64,000 nt of DNA from Streptomyces sp. NRRL S-87 (GTDB taxonomy: Bacteria > Actinomycetota > Actinomycetes > Streptomycetales > Streptomycetaceae), in assembly GCF_000719335.1 (NCBI RefSeq), contig NZ_JOGB01000003.1, positions 62,001 to 126,000 on the forward strand. Reading direction: 5' to 3'. Every line of letters begins with the position of its first letter. Within the stretch, counting starts at the first letter, position 1. The translations under genes and the position numbers were made by a program. Below, in pieces: positions 1 through 7,421 of this stretch. The notes beneath the pieces are model-generated. The model was given only the letters and a program-made list of their open reading frames with translations. It made no database searches and had not been told where the DNA came from.

Positions 1-874
1 CGCGCGCGACGATCTCGCCGCCCGGGCCGCCGAACCCGCTCGCCTCGTGGACCACGACCGCGCGGCCGGTCCGGCGCACCGAGGCGACCACGGTCTCCTC
101 GTCGAACGGCACCAGCGAGCGCAGGTCCACGACCTCCAGGTCCCAGCCCTCCTCCTTGGCGGCCTCGGCGGCCTCCAGGCAGACGGGCAGCGACGGGCCG
201 TACGTGATCAGGGTGGCGCTCGCGCCGGTCCGGCGCACCGCGGCCCGGCCGATCGGCTCCACGGCCGCGGGGGCCTCCGGCGACCAGTCCGACTTCGACC
301 AGTACAGCCGCTTGGGCTCCAGGAAGACCACCGGGTCGTCCGAGGCGATCGAGGCCCGCAGCAGCCCGTACGCGTCCTCGACGGTCGCCGGGGTCACGAC
401 GTGCAGGCCCGGGGTCGCCACGTAGTACGCCTCGGAGGAGTCGCAGTGGTGCTCGACGCCGCCGATGCCGCCGCCGTACGGCACGCGGATGGTGATCGGC
501 AGGGGCATCGCGCCGCGGGTGCGGTTGCGCATCTTCGCGACGTGGCTGAGGAGCTGCTCGAACGCGGGGTACGCGAAGGCGTCGAACTGCATCTCGACCA
601 CCGGCCGCAGCCCGTACATCGCCATGCCCACGGCCGCGCCGAGGATGCCGGCCTCGGCCAGCGGGGTGTCGGTGACGCGGTCCTCGCCGAACTCCTTGGC
701 GAGCCCGTCGGTGATGCGGAAGACACCGCCGAGGGTGCCGACGTCCTCGCCCATCACGTGGACGGTCGGGTCTTCGGCCATCGCGTCGCGCATCGCGCGC
801 GTGAGGGCCTGCGCCATGGTGGCGGGCTTGCGGCCGGCCGGGGCGGCGGCGCGGTCGCGGGCGGCGGTGGTCAC
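1..874 (-). CDS. bkdB: 2-oxoacid (branched-chain) dehydrogenase E1 beta subunit, partial (3' end outside window)
   Basis: Beta subunit of the thiamine-diphosphate-dependent E1 component that decarboxylates 2-oxoacids; next to an E1 alpha and an Lrp regulator, the likely substrates are the branched-chain keto acids from Val, Leu and Ile, which supply starter units for branched fatty acids and polyketides. The visible 291 codons show the conserved N-terminal pyrimidine-binding stretch (MGEDVG, TPLAEAGILG, then GGIGGVEHHCDSSEAYY) and the start of the C-terminal transketolase domain. The GTG start overlaps the TGA stop of the E1 alpha gene (GTGA), so translation is coupled. The C-terminus and any E2 (bkdC) gene lie left of the window. 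A pyruvate dehydrogenase E1 beta is the alternative; neighbours favour branched-chain substrates. Confidence 0.9.
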   Translation of the reverse strand, partial: MTTAARDRAAAPAGRKPATMAQALTRAMRDAMAEDPTVHVMGEDVGTLGGVFRITDGLAKEFGEDRVTDTPLAEAGILGAAVGMAMYGLRPVVEMQFDAFAYPAFEQLLSHVAKMRNRTRGAMPLPITIRVPYGGGIGGVEHHCDSSEAYYVATPGLHVVTPATVEDAYGLLRASIASDDPVVFLEPKRLYWSKSDWSPEAPAAVEPIGRAAVRRTGASATLITYGPSLPVCLEAAEAAKEEGWDLEVVDLRSLVPFDEETVVASVRRTGRAVVVHEASGFGGPGGEIVAR

Positions 875-2001
875 GAGGCGGCCTCCGCGTCGAGCTCCGC
901 GCGCAGCTGGGCGGCCTGGGCCCGGAGCTGGTCGGTCTGCTCGGCGTACACGTGGGTGAACAGGTCCATGGGGTCGAGCACCGGGTCGGCGTTCATGCGC
1001 TCGCGCAGGGCGGCGGCCATGGTCTCGGCCTCCTCCTTGGCGGCCTCGACGGTCTTGTCGTCCAGCAGGCCGCGGGCGGTCAGCTCGCGCTCCAGCAGCA
1101 GGATCGGGTCGTGGTCGCGCCAGGCCTCGACCTCGGCGTCACCGCGGTAGCGGGTGGCGTCGTCGGCGTTGGTGTGGGCTTCCATGCGGTAGGTGACCGC
1201 CTCGATGAGGGTGGGGCCGCCGCCCGTGCGGGCGCGCTCCATCGCCTCGGAGAGCACCTCGTGCACGGCCGCGATGTCGTTGCCGTCGACCAGGCGGCCC
1301 GGCATGCCGTACCCGACGGCCTTGTGGGCCAGGGAGGGCGCGGCGGTCTGCTTGGCCAGCGGGACGGAGATGGCGAAGCCGTTGTTCTGCACGAGGAAGA
1401 CCACCGGGGCCCGCCACACGGCGGCGAAGTTCAGCGCCTCGTGGAAGTCGCCCTCGCTGGTGCCGCCGTCGCCGACCAGGGCGAGGGCGACCACGTCGTC
1501 GCCCTTGAGGCGGGCGGCGTGGGCCAGGCCCACCGCGTGCGGCAGCTGGGTGGCGAGCGGGGTGCACAGCGGGGCTATGCGGTGCTCGTGCGGGTCGTAG
1601 CCGGTGTGCCAGTCGCCGCGCAGGAGGGTCAGGGCCTGGACGGGGTCGAGCCCGCGGGCCACGGCCGCCAGGGTGTCTCGGTAGCTGGGGAACAGCCAGT
1701 CCTGCTCCTGCAGCACGAGGGCGGCGGCGATCTCGCACGCCTCCTGGCCGACGGTGGAGGGGTACACGGCCAGCCGGCCCTGCTTCGTCAGCGCGGTGGC
1801 CTGGGCGTTGTACCGGCGGCCGCGGACGAGCTCGCGGTAGCAGCGGAGCATCAGCTCCGGGTCGACCCGGTCGGCGGCCGGGGTGCCGAGCACGCGGTGC
1901 GGCTCGGCGTCCGGCAGCAGCGGCGCGGCGTCGGTACGGGGCCTCCAGGCGGGCGGCGGGGTGGGCTGGTAGGACGCACCCGGCAGCTCTTGGACCGTCA
2001 T
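871..2001 (-). CDS. bkdA: 2-oxoacid (branched-chain) dehydrogenase E1 alpha subunit
   Basis: Alpha subunit of the branched-chain keto-acid dehydrogenase E1, 376 residues, the usual family length. It holds the thiamine-diphosphate motif, GDGGTSEGDFHEALNF followed about 12 residues later by NN, near residues 190-220. YPSTVGQEACEIAAALVL and LFPSYRDTLAAVARG are typical of the family. The ATG at 2001 is preceded by GAGGAGG at good spacing. The first 60 or so residues (Pro/Ala-rich) are a variable extension. It starts the operon whose next gene is the E1 beta, overlapping by four bases. It is divergent from the Lrp-type regulator at 2206, with a palindrome in between, so transcription is probably controlled from that 204-base gap. 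Confidence 0.92.
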   Translation of the reverse strand: MTVQELPGASYQPTPPPAWRPRTDAAPLLPDAEPHRVLGTPAADRVDPELMLRCYRELVRGRRYNAQATALTKQGRLAVYPSTVGQEACEIAAALVLQEQDWLFPSYRDTLAAVARGLDPVQALTLLRGDWHTGYDPHEHRIAPLCTPLATQLPHAVGLAHAARLKGDDVVALALVGDGGTSEGDFHEALNFAAVWRAPVVFLVQNNGFAISVPLAKQTAAPSLAHKAVGYGMPGRLVDGNDIAAVHEVLSEAMERARTGGGPTLIEAVTYRMEAHTNADDATRYRGDAEVEAWRDHDPILLLERELTARGLLDDKTVEAAKEEAETMAAALRERMNADPVLDPMDLFTHVYAEQTDQLRAQAAQLRAELDAEAAS

Positions 2002-2088
2002 GGCGGCGTGCACCTCCTCGTGGGAAGCGGGCTGGGCGACCCAGCGGTGGCTGGGGGCAGGGGGCAGCCCCGGTGTGAGGTGCCTCAC

Positions 2089-2106
2089 CAACCGATTGTT
2101 CGGTTG
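2089..2106. promoter_or_regulatory. Palindromic operator candidate in the bkdA/bkdR divergent promoter region
   Basis: CAACCGA-TTGT-TCGGTTG is a perfect 7-base inverted repeat with a 4-base spacer. It sits 88 bases before bkdA and 99 before bkdR. The core ACCGATTGTTCGGT differs by one base from the palindrome at 7297 and, inverted, at 12702. It could bind the Lrp-type regulator next door or the TetR regulator of the paa genes; the sequence identity favours the latter. Confidence 0.6.
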
Positions 2107-2205
2107 TTGGCGCAATTTGGCTACAGGCCGCTCGAGGCTGTGGACAAAAGGACGGACACGGCCTGGGATAGGCGCAGGACGTCCAAATGAGGGGAGCCGC
2201 AGCCC

Positions 2206-2751
2206 ATGGCGGATGAACAAATGGCCGACCGGGTCGTGGAGGGGCCCGAGGCCCCGCTCCCGGTGCCGGCCCCGGAGGCCCCCGCTCCCGCGACTCCGCC
2301 CCGCCCCCTGGACGCCATCGACCGGTCGATCCTGCAGATCCTCCAGACGGACGGCCGGGCCTCCATACGCTCCGTCGCCGAGCGGGTGCACGTCTCGCGC
2401 GCCAACGCGTACGCGCGCATCAACCGGCTGATCGACGACGGGGTGATCCGGGGGTTCGCGGCCCGGGTCAACCACGAACGGGCCGGCCAGGGCGCCTCCG
2501 CGTACATCACGCTGCGGATCGTGCAGAACTCCTGGCGGACCGTGCGCGAGCAGCTCCAGCAGTTGCCGGGGGCCGCGCACATCGCGCTGGTCAGCGGCGA
2601 TTTCGACGTCCTGCTGCTGGTGCACACGCCGGACAACCGGACGCTGCGGGAGCTGGTGCTGACCCGGCTGCAGGCCATTCCGGAGGTGCTGTCGACGAGG
2701 ACGCTGCTGGTGTTCGAGGAGACCGACCTGGACCCGTTCACGGGGGCTTGA
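2206..2751 (+). CDS. bkdR: Lrp/AsnC-family transcriptional regulator (BkdR-like)
   Basis: Leucine-responsive-type regulator of 181 residues. After a 35-residue Pro/Ala/Glu-rich N-terminal tail comes the winged HTH (LDAIDRSILQILQTDGRASIRSVAERVHVSRANAYARINRL), then the AsnC ligand-binding RAM domain (VSGDFDVLLLVHTPDNRTL, ending LLVFEET). Start ATG at 2206 follows GAGGGGAG. It is divergent from the bkd E1 genes; an Lrp-type gene in this position is known in streptomycetes to control bkd expression, so regulation of branched-chain keto-acid breakdown is inferred from position. It ends before a pair of tandem hairpins at 2761-2820. Confidence 0.88.
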   Translation: MADEQMADRVVEGPEAPLPVPAPEAPAPATPPRPLDAIDRSILQILQTDGRASIRSVAERVHVSRANAYARINRLIDDGVIRGFAARVNHERAGQGASAYITLRIVQNSWRTVREQLQQLPGAAHIALVSGDFDVLLLVHTPDNRTLRELVLTRLQAIPEVLSTRTLLVFEETDLDPFTGA

Positions 2752-2760
2752 GGGGCTTCC

Positions 2761-2820
2761 CGGTCCCGAGCGGCCCAGGCGGGCTCGGAACGGTCCCGAG
2801 CGGCCCGGACGGGCTCGGTA
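2761..2820. terminator. Two tandem 30-base hairpin repeats between convergent genes
   Basis: A 30-base unit occurs twice in direct succession (2761-2790 and 2791-2820, three differences). Each copy holds an inverted repeat CCGAGC...GCTCGG (2766-2771/2783-2788 and 2796-2801/2813-2818). They lie between the end of the Lrp regulator and the convergent response-regulator gene, so a duplicated bidirectional terminator is the likely role. Confidence 0.6.
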
Positions 2821-2902
2821 CGGCCTCGGCGGCCCCGCCGGCCCTGGCCGGCCTCGGGCCTCGACGACCACTAGAACGGAAGCTCCTGGCGGTCCACGGC
2901 CT

Positions 2903-3541
2903 TCAGGAGCCGCCCAGCCCGTCCTCCTGCACCCGCCGGGCCAGGTCGATCTTGGTGTAGGTGGGCCGCCCGGCCAGCTGGTACTTCTCCTTGACCCGGT
3001 CGAGGTAGTACTTGGCCGTGTGCGGCGTGACCCCCGCCCGCCGCGCGGTCGCCTTCAGCGTCAGCCCGGAGGCGTAGTCCAGCAGCACCTGGAGCTCGCG
3101 CGGGGCCAGCCGGGGCCGCTCGGGCGCGGTGTCGTGGGCCCACGCGAAGGCCAGCTCCGCGCTGTGCGCCGTACCGCCCCCGGCCACCGTCTCGACGGCC
3201 CCGACCAGGTCCTCCAGGGGATGGTCCTTCGTGAGGTACCCGTCCGCCCCGGCCGCGACGGCCGCGACGATCCGGGAGCGGTCGGCGACGGTGCTGATGA
3301 CCAGCACGCGGGCGCCGGCCGCGCGCAGCCGCCGCACGTTGTCCGGCGGCTCCGAGCCGTCCTTGAGGACCAGGTCCAGCAGGACGACGTCGGGAAGCCG
3401 GCCGCCGGGCAGGCCGCCGGCGAGCAGTTCCCCGACCGTCGGCACGGCGGCCAGCAGCGCGAGCCGGTCCGACCCGGCCAGCCAGGACCGCAGCCCCTCG
3501 CGCAGCATCCGGTCGTCGTCCACCACCGCCACGGTGATCAC
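2903..3541 (-). CDS. Two-component response regulator, LuxR/NarL-like output
   Basis: Response regulator of 212 residues encoded just after its kinase. The receiver domain has the acidic pair in VVDDDRML, phospho-acceptor Asp at about residue 56 (VVLLDLVLKDGS) and the switch Lys in YLTKDHP. The C-terminal HTH (LAPRELQVLLDYASGLTLKATARRAGVTPHTAKYYLDRVKEKY) is GerE-like. GTG at 3541 overlaps the TGA stop of the kinase gene (GTGA), so the two are translationally coupled. The VLKDG stretch is longer than the canonical DxxMP loop. Target genes are unknown; nothing in the neighbourhood names the stimulus. Confidence 0.87.
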   Translation of the reverse strand: MITVAVVDDDRMLREGLRSWLAGSDRLALLAAVPTVGELLAGGLPGGRLPDVVLLDLVLKDGSEPPDNVRRLRAAGARVLVISTVADRSRIVAAVAAGADGYLTKDHPLEDLVGAVETVAGGGTAHSAELAFAWAHDTAPERPRLAPRELQVLLDYASGLTLKATARRAGVTPHTAKYYLDRVKEKYQLAGRPTYTKIDLARRVQEDGLGGS

Positions 3542-4722
3542 CCCGGCCACCTCAGCTCGATCCGCGTGCCCTCGCCGGGTGCGCTGTCCACGTCCGCCGC
3601 CCCGCCCACGGCCGCCATTCGGGCCCGCACCGACCGGCGCAGCCCCGTCCCGCCCACGGCGCCCGCGCCGCCGACCGGCACCCGCTCCGGGTCGAAGCCG
3701 ACCCCCCGGTCCACCACGGTCACCACCACCCCCGTGCCCTCGCCCACCGCGGTCAGCCAGGCGCGGCCGGTGCCGGCGTGCGTCCGTACGTTGTTGAGCG
3801 CCTCGGCCGCCGCCGAGGCGAGGGCGGTGGCCACCGGCCCCGGCACCGCCGGCAGCCCGTGGTACTGCGCGCTGACGGCCAGGCCCAGGCACTCGGCCGA
3901 GCGCACCGCCTCCTCCAGCGCCCGCCCCATCGGCACCTCGGACGGCGGCCCCGGCTCCTCCCCCTGGTCCTCGCGCTGGATCAGCCTCCGCAGGTACGCC
4001 GCCTCGCGCGCGCACCGCTCGCGCACCTGGGGGGCGTTGGCGTCCACCCCACCCGCCGCGATGGCCGTCAGGGTGGCCAGGACGGTGTCGTGCAGGGCCC
4101 GGTGGTGGGCCATCCGCTCGGCCTGCCGGGCCCGCCGGGCCTCGGCCGTCACGGCCCGCTCCTTGGCCTCGTCGAGCATCGTGCCCTGGCGCTTGAGGTA
4201 CCACCAGAAGACCGCGGTCATGCCGGCCGAGGACACCACCGAGATGAGGTGGCCCACGAGTTCGCCCGAGACGTGCCCGCGGGCGGTCGCGTGCCCGACC
4301 ACCACCGCCAGCACCGCCAGCGCGCCCGCGCGCGGCCGCAGCCCGGCCCCGGCGGCGGCCGTGGCCGAGCCGCCCAGCAGCATCAGCCAGCCCTTGGGGG
4401 CCACCGCCTCGTCCCCGAGCAGCGCGGCCCCGACGAAGGGCAGGGCGCAGCCGGTCACGAGGACGTCGGCCCAGATCCAGCGGGCGTCGAACCAGCCGCG
4501 CGCGTAGGCCGTCCCGTAGAGCAGGAGGGTCAGCGCCAGCGCGCAGCCCAGCACCGTCCAGGGCGCGGACCCGAGGGTGGTGCCGGGGGCCCGGCGGGCC
4601 ACCGCGGCGATGCCGACGGCGAGGTGGCTGGTCCGGTAGAGGGCGGTGGCAAGAAGCAGGAAGCGCTGTGCGCGCTGCAGACCCGAGCCGACACCACTCA
4701 CCACAGCCTCCGCCGTGAACAC
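3538..4722 (-). CDS. Two-component sensor histidine kinase (HisKA_3-like)
   Basis: Membrane-bound sensor kinase of 394 residues. About five hydrophobic segments fill the first 175 residues, with no large extracellular domain. A coiled stretch (LDEAKERAVTAEARRARQAERM) leads to the phospho-acceptor His near residue 211 (HHRALHDTVLATLTAIA). The ATPase domain near residues 300-390 has EALNNVRTHAGTG as N-box and DRGVGFDP as G1 box. GTG at 4722 follows AGGGGGG. It is the first gene of a two-gene operon with the response regulator. The signal is probably sensed in or at the membrane; no ligand can be named. Confidence 0.86.
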   Translation of the reverse strand: MFTAEAVVSGVGSGLQRAQRFLLLATALYRTSHLAVGIAAVARRAPGTTLGSAPWTVLGCALALTLLLYGTAYARGWFDARWIWADVLVTGCALPFVGAALLGDEAVAPKGWLMLLGGSATAAAGAGLRPRAGALAVLAVVVGHATARGHVSGELVGHLISVVSSAGMTAVFWWYLKRQGTMLDEAKERAVTAEARRARQAERMAHHRALHDTVLATLTAIAAGGVDANAPQVRERCAREAAYLRRLIQREDQGEEPGPPSEVPMGRALEEAVRSAECLGLAVSAQYHGLPAVPGPVATALASAAAEALNNVRTHAGTGRAWLTAVGEGTGVVVTVVDRGVGFDPERVPVGGAGAVGGTGLRRSVRARMAAVGGAADVDSAPGEGTRIELRWPG

Positions 4723-5043
4723 ACCCCCCTGAAAGGGCGGGTACCGCAGGGCCAGTGGATCTCGGTAACTTCACGAACGTCAAGAACGTGACCAGACAGT
4801 CACTTTCGGATGTTTCCAGTCAGGGGGAGACATGGCGCCGACCGTGCGGAGCACGCGCACCACGGCCCGGCGCACCGGACCGGACGGGCGGCTGCGGCGA
4901 GCCTCTTGAGCCGCCCGTCCCAAATCGGGGGAATGGACCGCACCGGGGTACCCCGTCCCCGGTGCGGTCCTTGACTTTCGTCCGGGTACGTCCCGGCACG
5001 CGCCCGCCGGCGTACCTGATTGATGCCGGGTGCGTCCCGGCTC
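4723..5043. other. 321-base intergenic region: kinase promoter and upstream terminator
   Basis: No credible coding sequence. The right half holds the strong hairpin at 4935-4970. The left part, upstream of the kinase start, has short inverted repeats (TCACG...CGTGA at about 4770-4792 and GTGAC...GTCAC at about 4788-4803) that may mark a promoter or operator. Confidence 0.5.
4935..4970 (-). terminator. Strong hairpin terminator downstream of the TetR gene
   Basis: A perfect 14-base stem (GGACCGCACCGGGG / CCCCGGTGCGGTCC) with an 8-base loop lies 74 bases past the stop of the leftward TetR/hydroxyacyl-CoA dehydrogenase operon. Confidence 0.75.
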
Positions 5044-5640
5044 CTATATGGACGCCGTCCGCAGCCCGTCGAAGGCCAGGTGCACCACGGCGTCGGCCAC
5101 CTGCTGGGGGTCCGCCCCACCGCCCGGGTGCGGCCGGTACCACTCCACCAGGGAGTTGACCATGCCGAAGAGCAGCCGGGTCGCCAGCCGGATGTCCACG
5201 TCGGCACGCAGGTCGCCCTCGGCCTGGGCCGCCTTGAGCAGGTCCGCGACCCTGTGGTCGAACTCGCGCCGGCGCTCCAGCGCCCACCGCTCGGTGCGCG
5301 TGTTGCCGCGGACCCGCAGCAGCAGCGTGACGTACGGGAGTTCGCCCACCAGCACCTCCACGGTGCGCCGGGTGACGTACTCGACCCGCTCGATGGCGCG
5401 GCCGCGCAGCGCCCCCGGCTCGTCGAGGATCCCGAACAGCCCGTCGAGGGCGCGGCTGACGGCCCGGCTGAGCAGCTCCTCCTTGCCCGCGACGTGGTGG
5501 TAGATCGAGGACTTGGAGATCCCGGCGGCCTTGGACAGGTGCTCCATCGACGTGCCGTCGTAGCCGCGCTCGTTGAAGACCTGCACGGCCACCGAGAGGA
5601 GCGTCTCGGGCGTGTACGTGTCCCGCCTGGCGGTGGTCAT
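5044..5640 (-). CDS. paaR: TetR-family regulator of the phenylacetate genes (PaaR-like)
   Basis: TetR repressor of 198 residues. The N-terminal DNA-binding domain reads YTPETLLSVAVQVFNERGYDGTSMEHLSKAAGISKSSIYHHVAGKEELLSRAV, a textbook TetR HTH; the rest is the helical ligand-binding domain. ATG at 5640 overlaps the TGA stop of the hydroxyacyl-CoA dehydrogenase (ATGA), so repressor and enzyme are made together. Identical palindromes ACCGATCGTTCGGT stand at the head of this operon (7297) and before paaA (12702). Repression of paa genes, relieved by a phenylacetyl-CoA-type ligand, follows from context and from known PaaR proteins, not from the protein sequence. Confidence 0.82.
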   Translation of the reverse strand: MTTARRDTYTPETLLSVAVQVFNERGYDGTSMEHLSKAAGISKSSIYHHVAGKEELLSRAVSRALDGLFGILDEPGALRGRAIERVEYVTRRTVEVLVGELPYVTLLLRVRGNTRTERWALERRREFDHRVADLLKAAQAEGDLRADVDIRLATRLLFGMVNSLVEWYRPHPGGGADPQQVADAVVHLAFDGLRTASI

Positions 5641-7193
5641 GCGTCCGCCTCCGCGCCGGAGCCGTCCGCCGCCCCGTCGACGTCCTCGGCGTGGGCCGCG
5701 CCCGGGTCCGCGTACGAGGCCTTGAACAGCGCCAGCGAGGGGGCGTACCGGCCGCCTGGGCAGCGCTCGTCGAGGTTGTGCAGCAGCTCGTACGCCCAGT
5801 CCTGGCCCAGGGTCTCGTGCCACTGCCAGGGCCCCATGGGGTAGTTGACGCCCTTGCGCATGGCGGTGTCGACGTCCTCCGCGGTCGCCGCGCCGCGCTC
5901 GACCGCGTCGGCCGCGAGGTCGATCAGCATCGCGACGGTGCGGGCCACGATCATGCCGGGGACGTCCCCGATGACGCTGACCTGCTTGCCGAGCTTCTGG
6001 AAGAGGCCGACGGCCGCGGCGAGGGTCTCCGGCGAGGTGTCCGGGGAGGCGGAGAGGGCGATGCGGGTGGCCGCCGCGTAGTCGAGGGCCAGGTCGAAGT
6101 AGACGACGTCGGCGAACTCGACCGAGGTCTTGCCGTCCGCGAGGACCAGCTGGCCCTCGCCGGGCAGCTGGATGTACGGGCCGCCGGTCTCGGCCGTCGC
6201 GACCTCGATGCCGGCCTCCGCCATGAGGTCGACCAGGTCGGCGGCGGGCCCGAGGTCGCCCACCACGGTCACGGCCGCGGGGGCCTCCTCGGGGTCGGCC
6301 GTGTGCGGCCGGGGGGCGGCGGCGCCGTCCTCGTACGAGAACCACCCCTGACCGGACTTGCGCCCCAGCCGTCCCGACTGGACCAGCCGGCGCTGGGCCA
6401 GCGAGGGCAGGAACTTCGGGCTGCGGAAGAAGGACTCCCACACCGACCGGGTCACGGCCTCGTTGACGTCCTGGCCGATCAGGTCGGTCAGCTCGAACGG
6501 GCCCATCTTGAAGCCGCCGCTCTCGCGCAGCACGGCGTCGATGGTGGCGGGGTCGGCGCCCCGCTCCTCGTACACGGCGAAGGCCTCGGCGTAGAAGGGC
6601 CGGGCGAGGCGGTTGACGATGAAGCCCGGGGTGTCGGCGCACCGCACCGGGGTCTTCCCCCAGGCCAGGGCGGTGTCGTGGACCCGCTGCGCCACCGCCG
6701 GGTCGGTCGCGAAGCCACTGACCACCTCGACCAACGGCAGCAGCGGCGCCGGGTTGAAGAAGTGCAGGCCGACGAAGCGGCCGGGCTGCTTGAGCACCGC
6801 CGCGATCTCGGTGACGGACAGGGAGGAGGTGTTCGTCGCCAGCACGCAGTCCGGGGCCACCACTCCTTCGAGGGCGGCGAACAGCTCGCGCTTGACGGCC
6901 GTGTCCTCCAGGATCGCCTCGATCACGAGGCCGGCCCCGGCCAGCTCCGCGAGCTCCGCCGCGGCGCCGATCCGTCCGATCGCGGCGTCCGCGTCGGCCC
7001 GGTCCAGCCGGCCCTTGGCGACCAGCCGCTCGACCCGGTCCGCCACCGCGGCCGCGGCCTCGCCCGCCCGGCCGGGCAGGGCGTCGTACAGCAGCACGGG
7101 ATGACCTGCGAGAAGTGCGACCTGGGCGATGCCCTGGCCCATGGTTCCGGTGCCGACCACCGCCACCGCGCGGGACCGTTCGATACCTGTCAT
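5637..7193 (-). CDS. paaH: 3-hydroxyacyl-CoA dehydrogenase (PaaH-like, duplicated C-terminal domain)
   Basis: NAD-dependent 3-hydroxyacyl-CoA dehydrogenase of 518 residues, for the beta-oxidation-like late steps of phenylacetate catabolism. The Rossmann domain starts at residue 8 (VAVVGTGTMGQGIAQVALLAGHPV). The first 3HCDH C-terminal domain follows (ADTPGFIVNRLARPFYAEAF at about 185-205). A second copy is at 410-490 (IGDVPGMIVARTVAMLIDLAADAVE, then MRKGVNYPMGPWQW), as in the long PaaH/PaaC forms. ATG at 7193 is preceded by GGGAGG. It heads an operon with the TetR gene and is divergent from paaN across a 228-base gap carrying the shared palindrome. The last 15 residues are acidic and Ala-rich. 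Confidence 0.9.
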   Translation of the reverse strand: MTGIERSRAVAVVGTGTMGQGIAQVALLAGHPVLLYDALPGRAGEAAAAVADRVERLVAKGRLDRADADAAIGRIGAAAELAELAGAGLVIEAILEDTAVKRELFAALEGVVAPDCVLATNTSSLSVTEIAAVLKQPGRFVGLHFFNPAPLLPLVEVVSGFATDPAVAQRVHDTALAWGKTPVRCADTPGFIVNRLARPFYAEAFAVYEERGADPATIDAVLRESGGFKMGPFELTDLIGQDVNEAVTRSVWESFFRSPKFLPSLAQRRLVQSGRLGRKSGQGWFSYEDGAAAPRPHTADPEEAPAAVTVVGDLGPAADLVDLMAEAGIEVATAETGGPYIQLPGEGQLVLADGKTSVEFADVVYFDLALDYAAATRIALSASPDTSPETLAAAVGLFQKLGKQVSVIGDVPGMIVARTVAMLIDLAADAVERGAATAEDVDTAMRKGVNYPMGPWQWHETLGQDWAYELLHNLDERCPGGRYAPSLALFKASYADPGAAHAEDVDGAADGSGAEADA

Positions 7194-7296
7194 GACCCCG
7201 ATCCTCCCGCATGCACCGCGGCCCAACGGCCCCGGGCCTCGTCCCGCCGGGGCCCCCGACGTGTTCGCGCCGGATGGCTCCGGCCCTCTTGTCCCG

Positions 7297-7310
7297 ACCG
7301 ATCGTTCGGT
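7297..7310. promoter_or_regulatory. Palindromic operator, paaH/paaN divergent promoter
   Basis: ACCGA-TCGT-TCGGT is a perfect inverted repeat. The same 14 bases appear, inverted, at 12702-12715 before paaA, and with one change at 2091-2104. It is the most likely binding site of the TetR regulator at 5044. Confidence 0.75.
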
Positions 7311-7421
7311 TACTCTAGCTCCAGTCTGCTCTTCTCCACCTGCCTGCGCGCGATCCGCCGGCCCCTCGCCCGGCCGCGATCCGCCGGCGTACCGCCCGGC
7401 TCAACGAGGAGTTGGTCCCTG

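Noticed and set aside
871..2871. A 666-codon open frame that extends bkdA upstream through the divergent regulator
   Set aside because: The first 290 codons are the antisense of bkdR and the promoter region. The ATG at 2001 has a strong ribosome site and the family start.
5044..7212. A 722-codon open frame covering the TetR gene and running antisense-frame through paaH
   Set aside because: Arg/Gly-rich composition typical of the wrong frame in high-GC DNA. Only its last 198 codons are the real TetR gene, starting at 5640.
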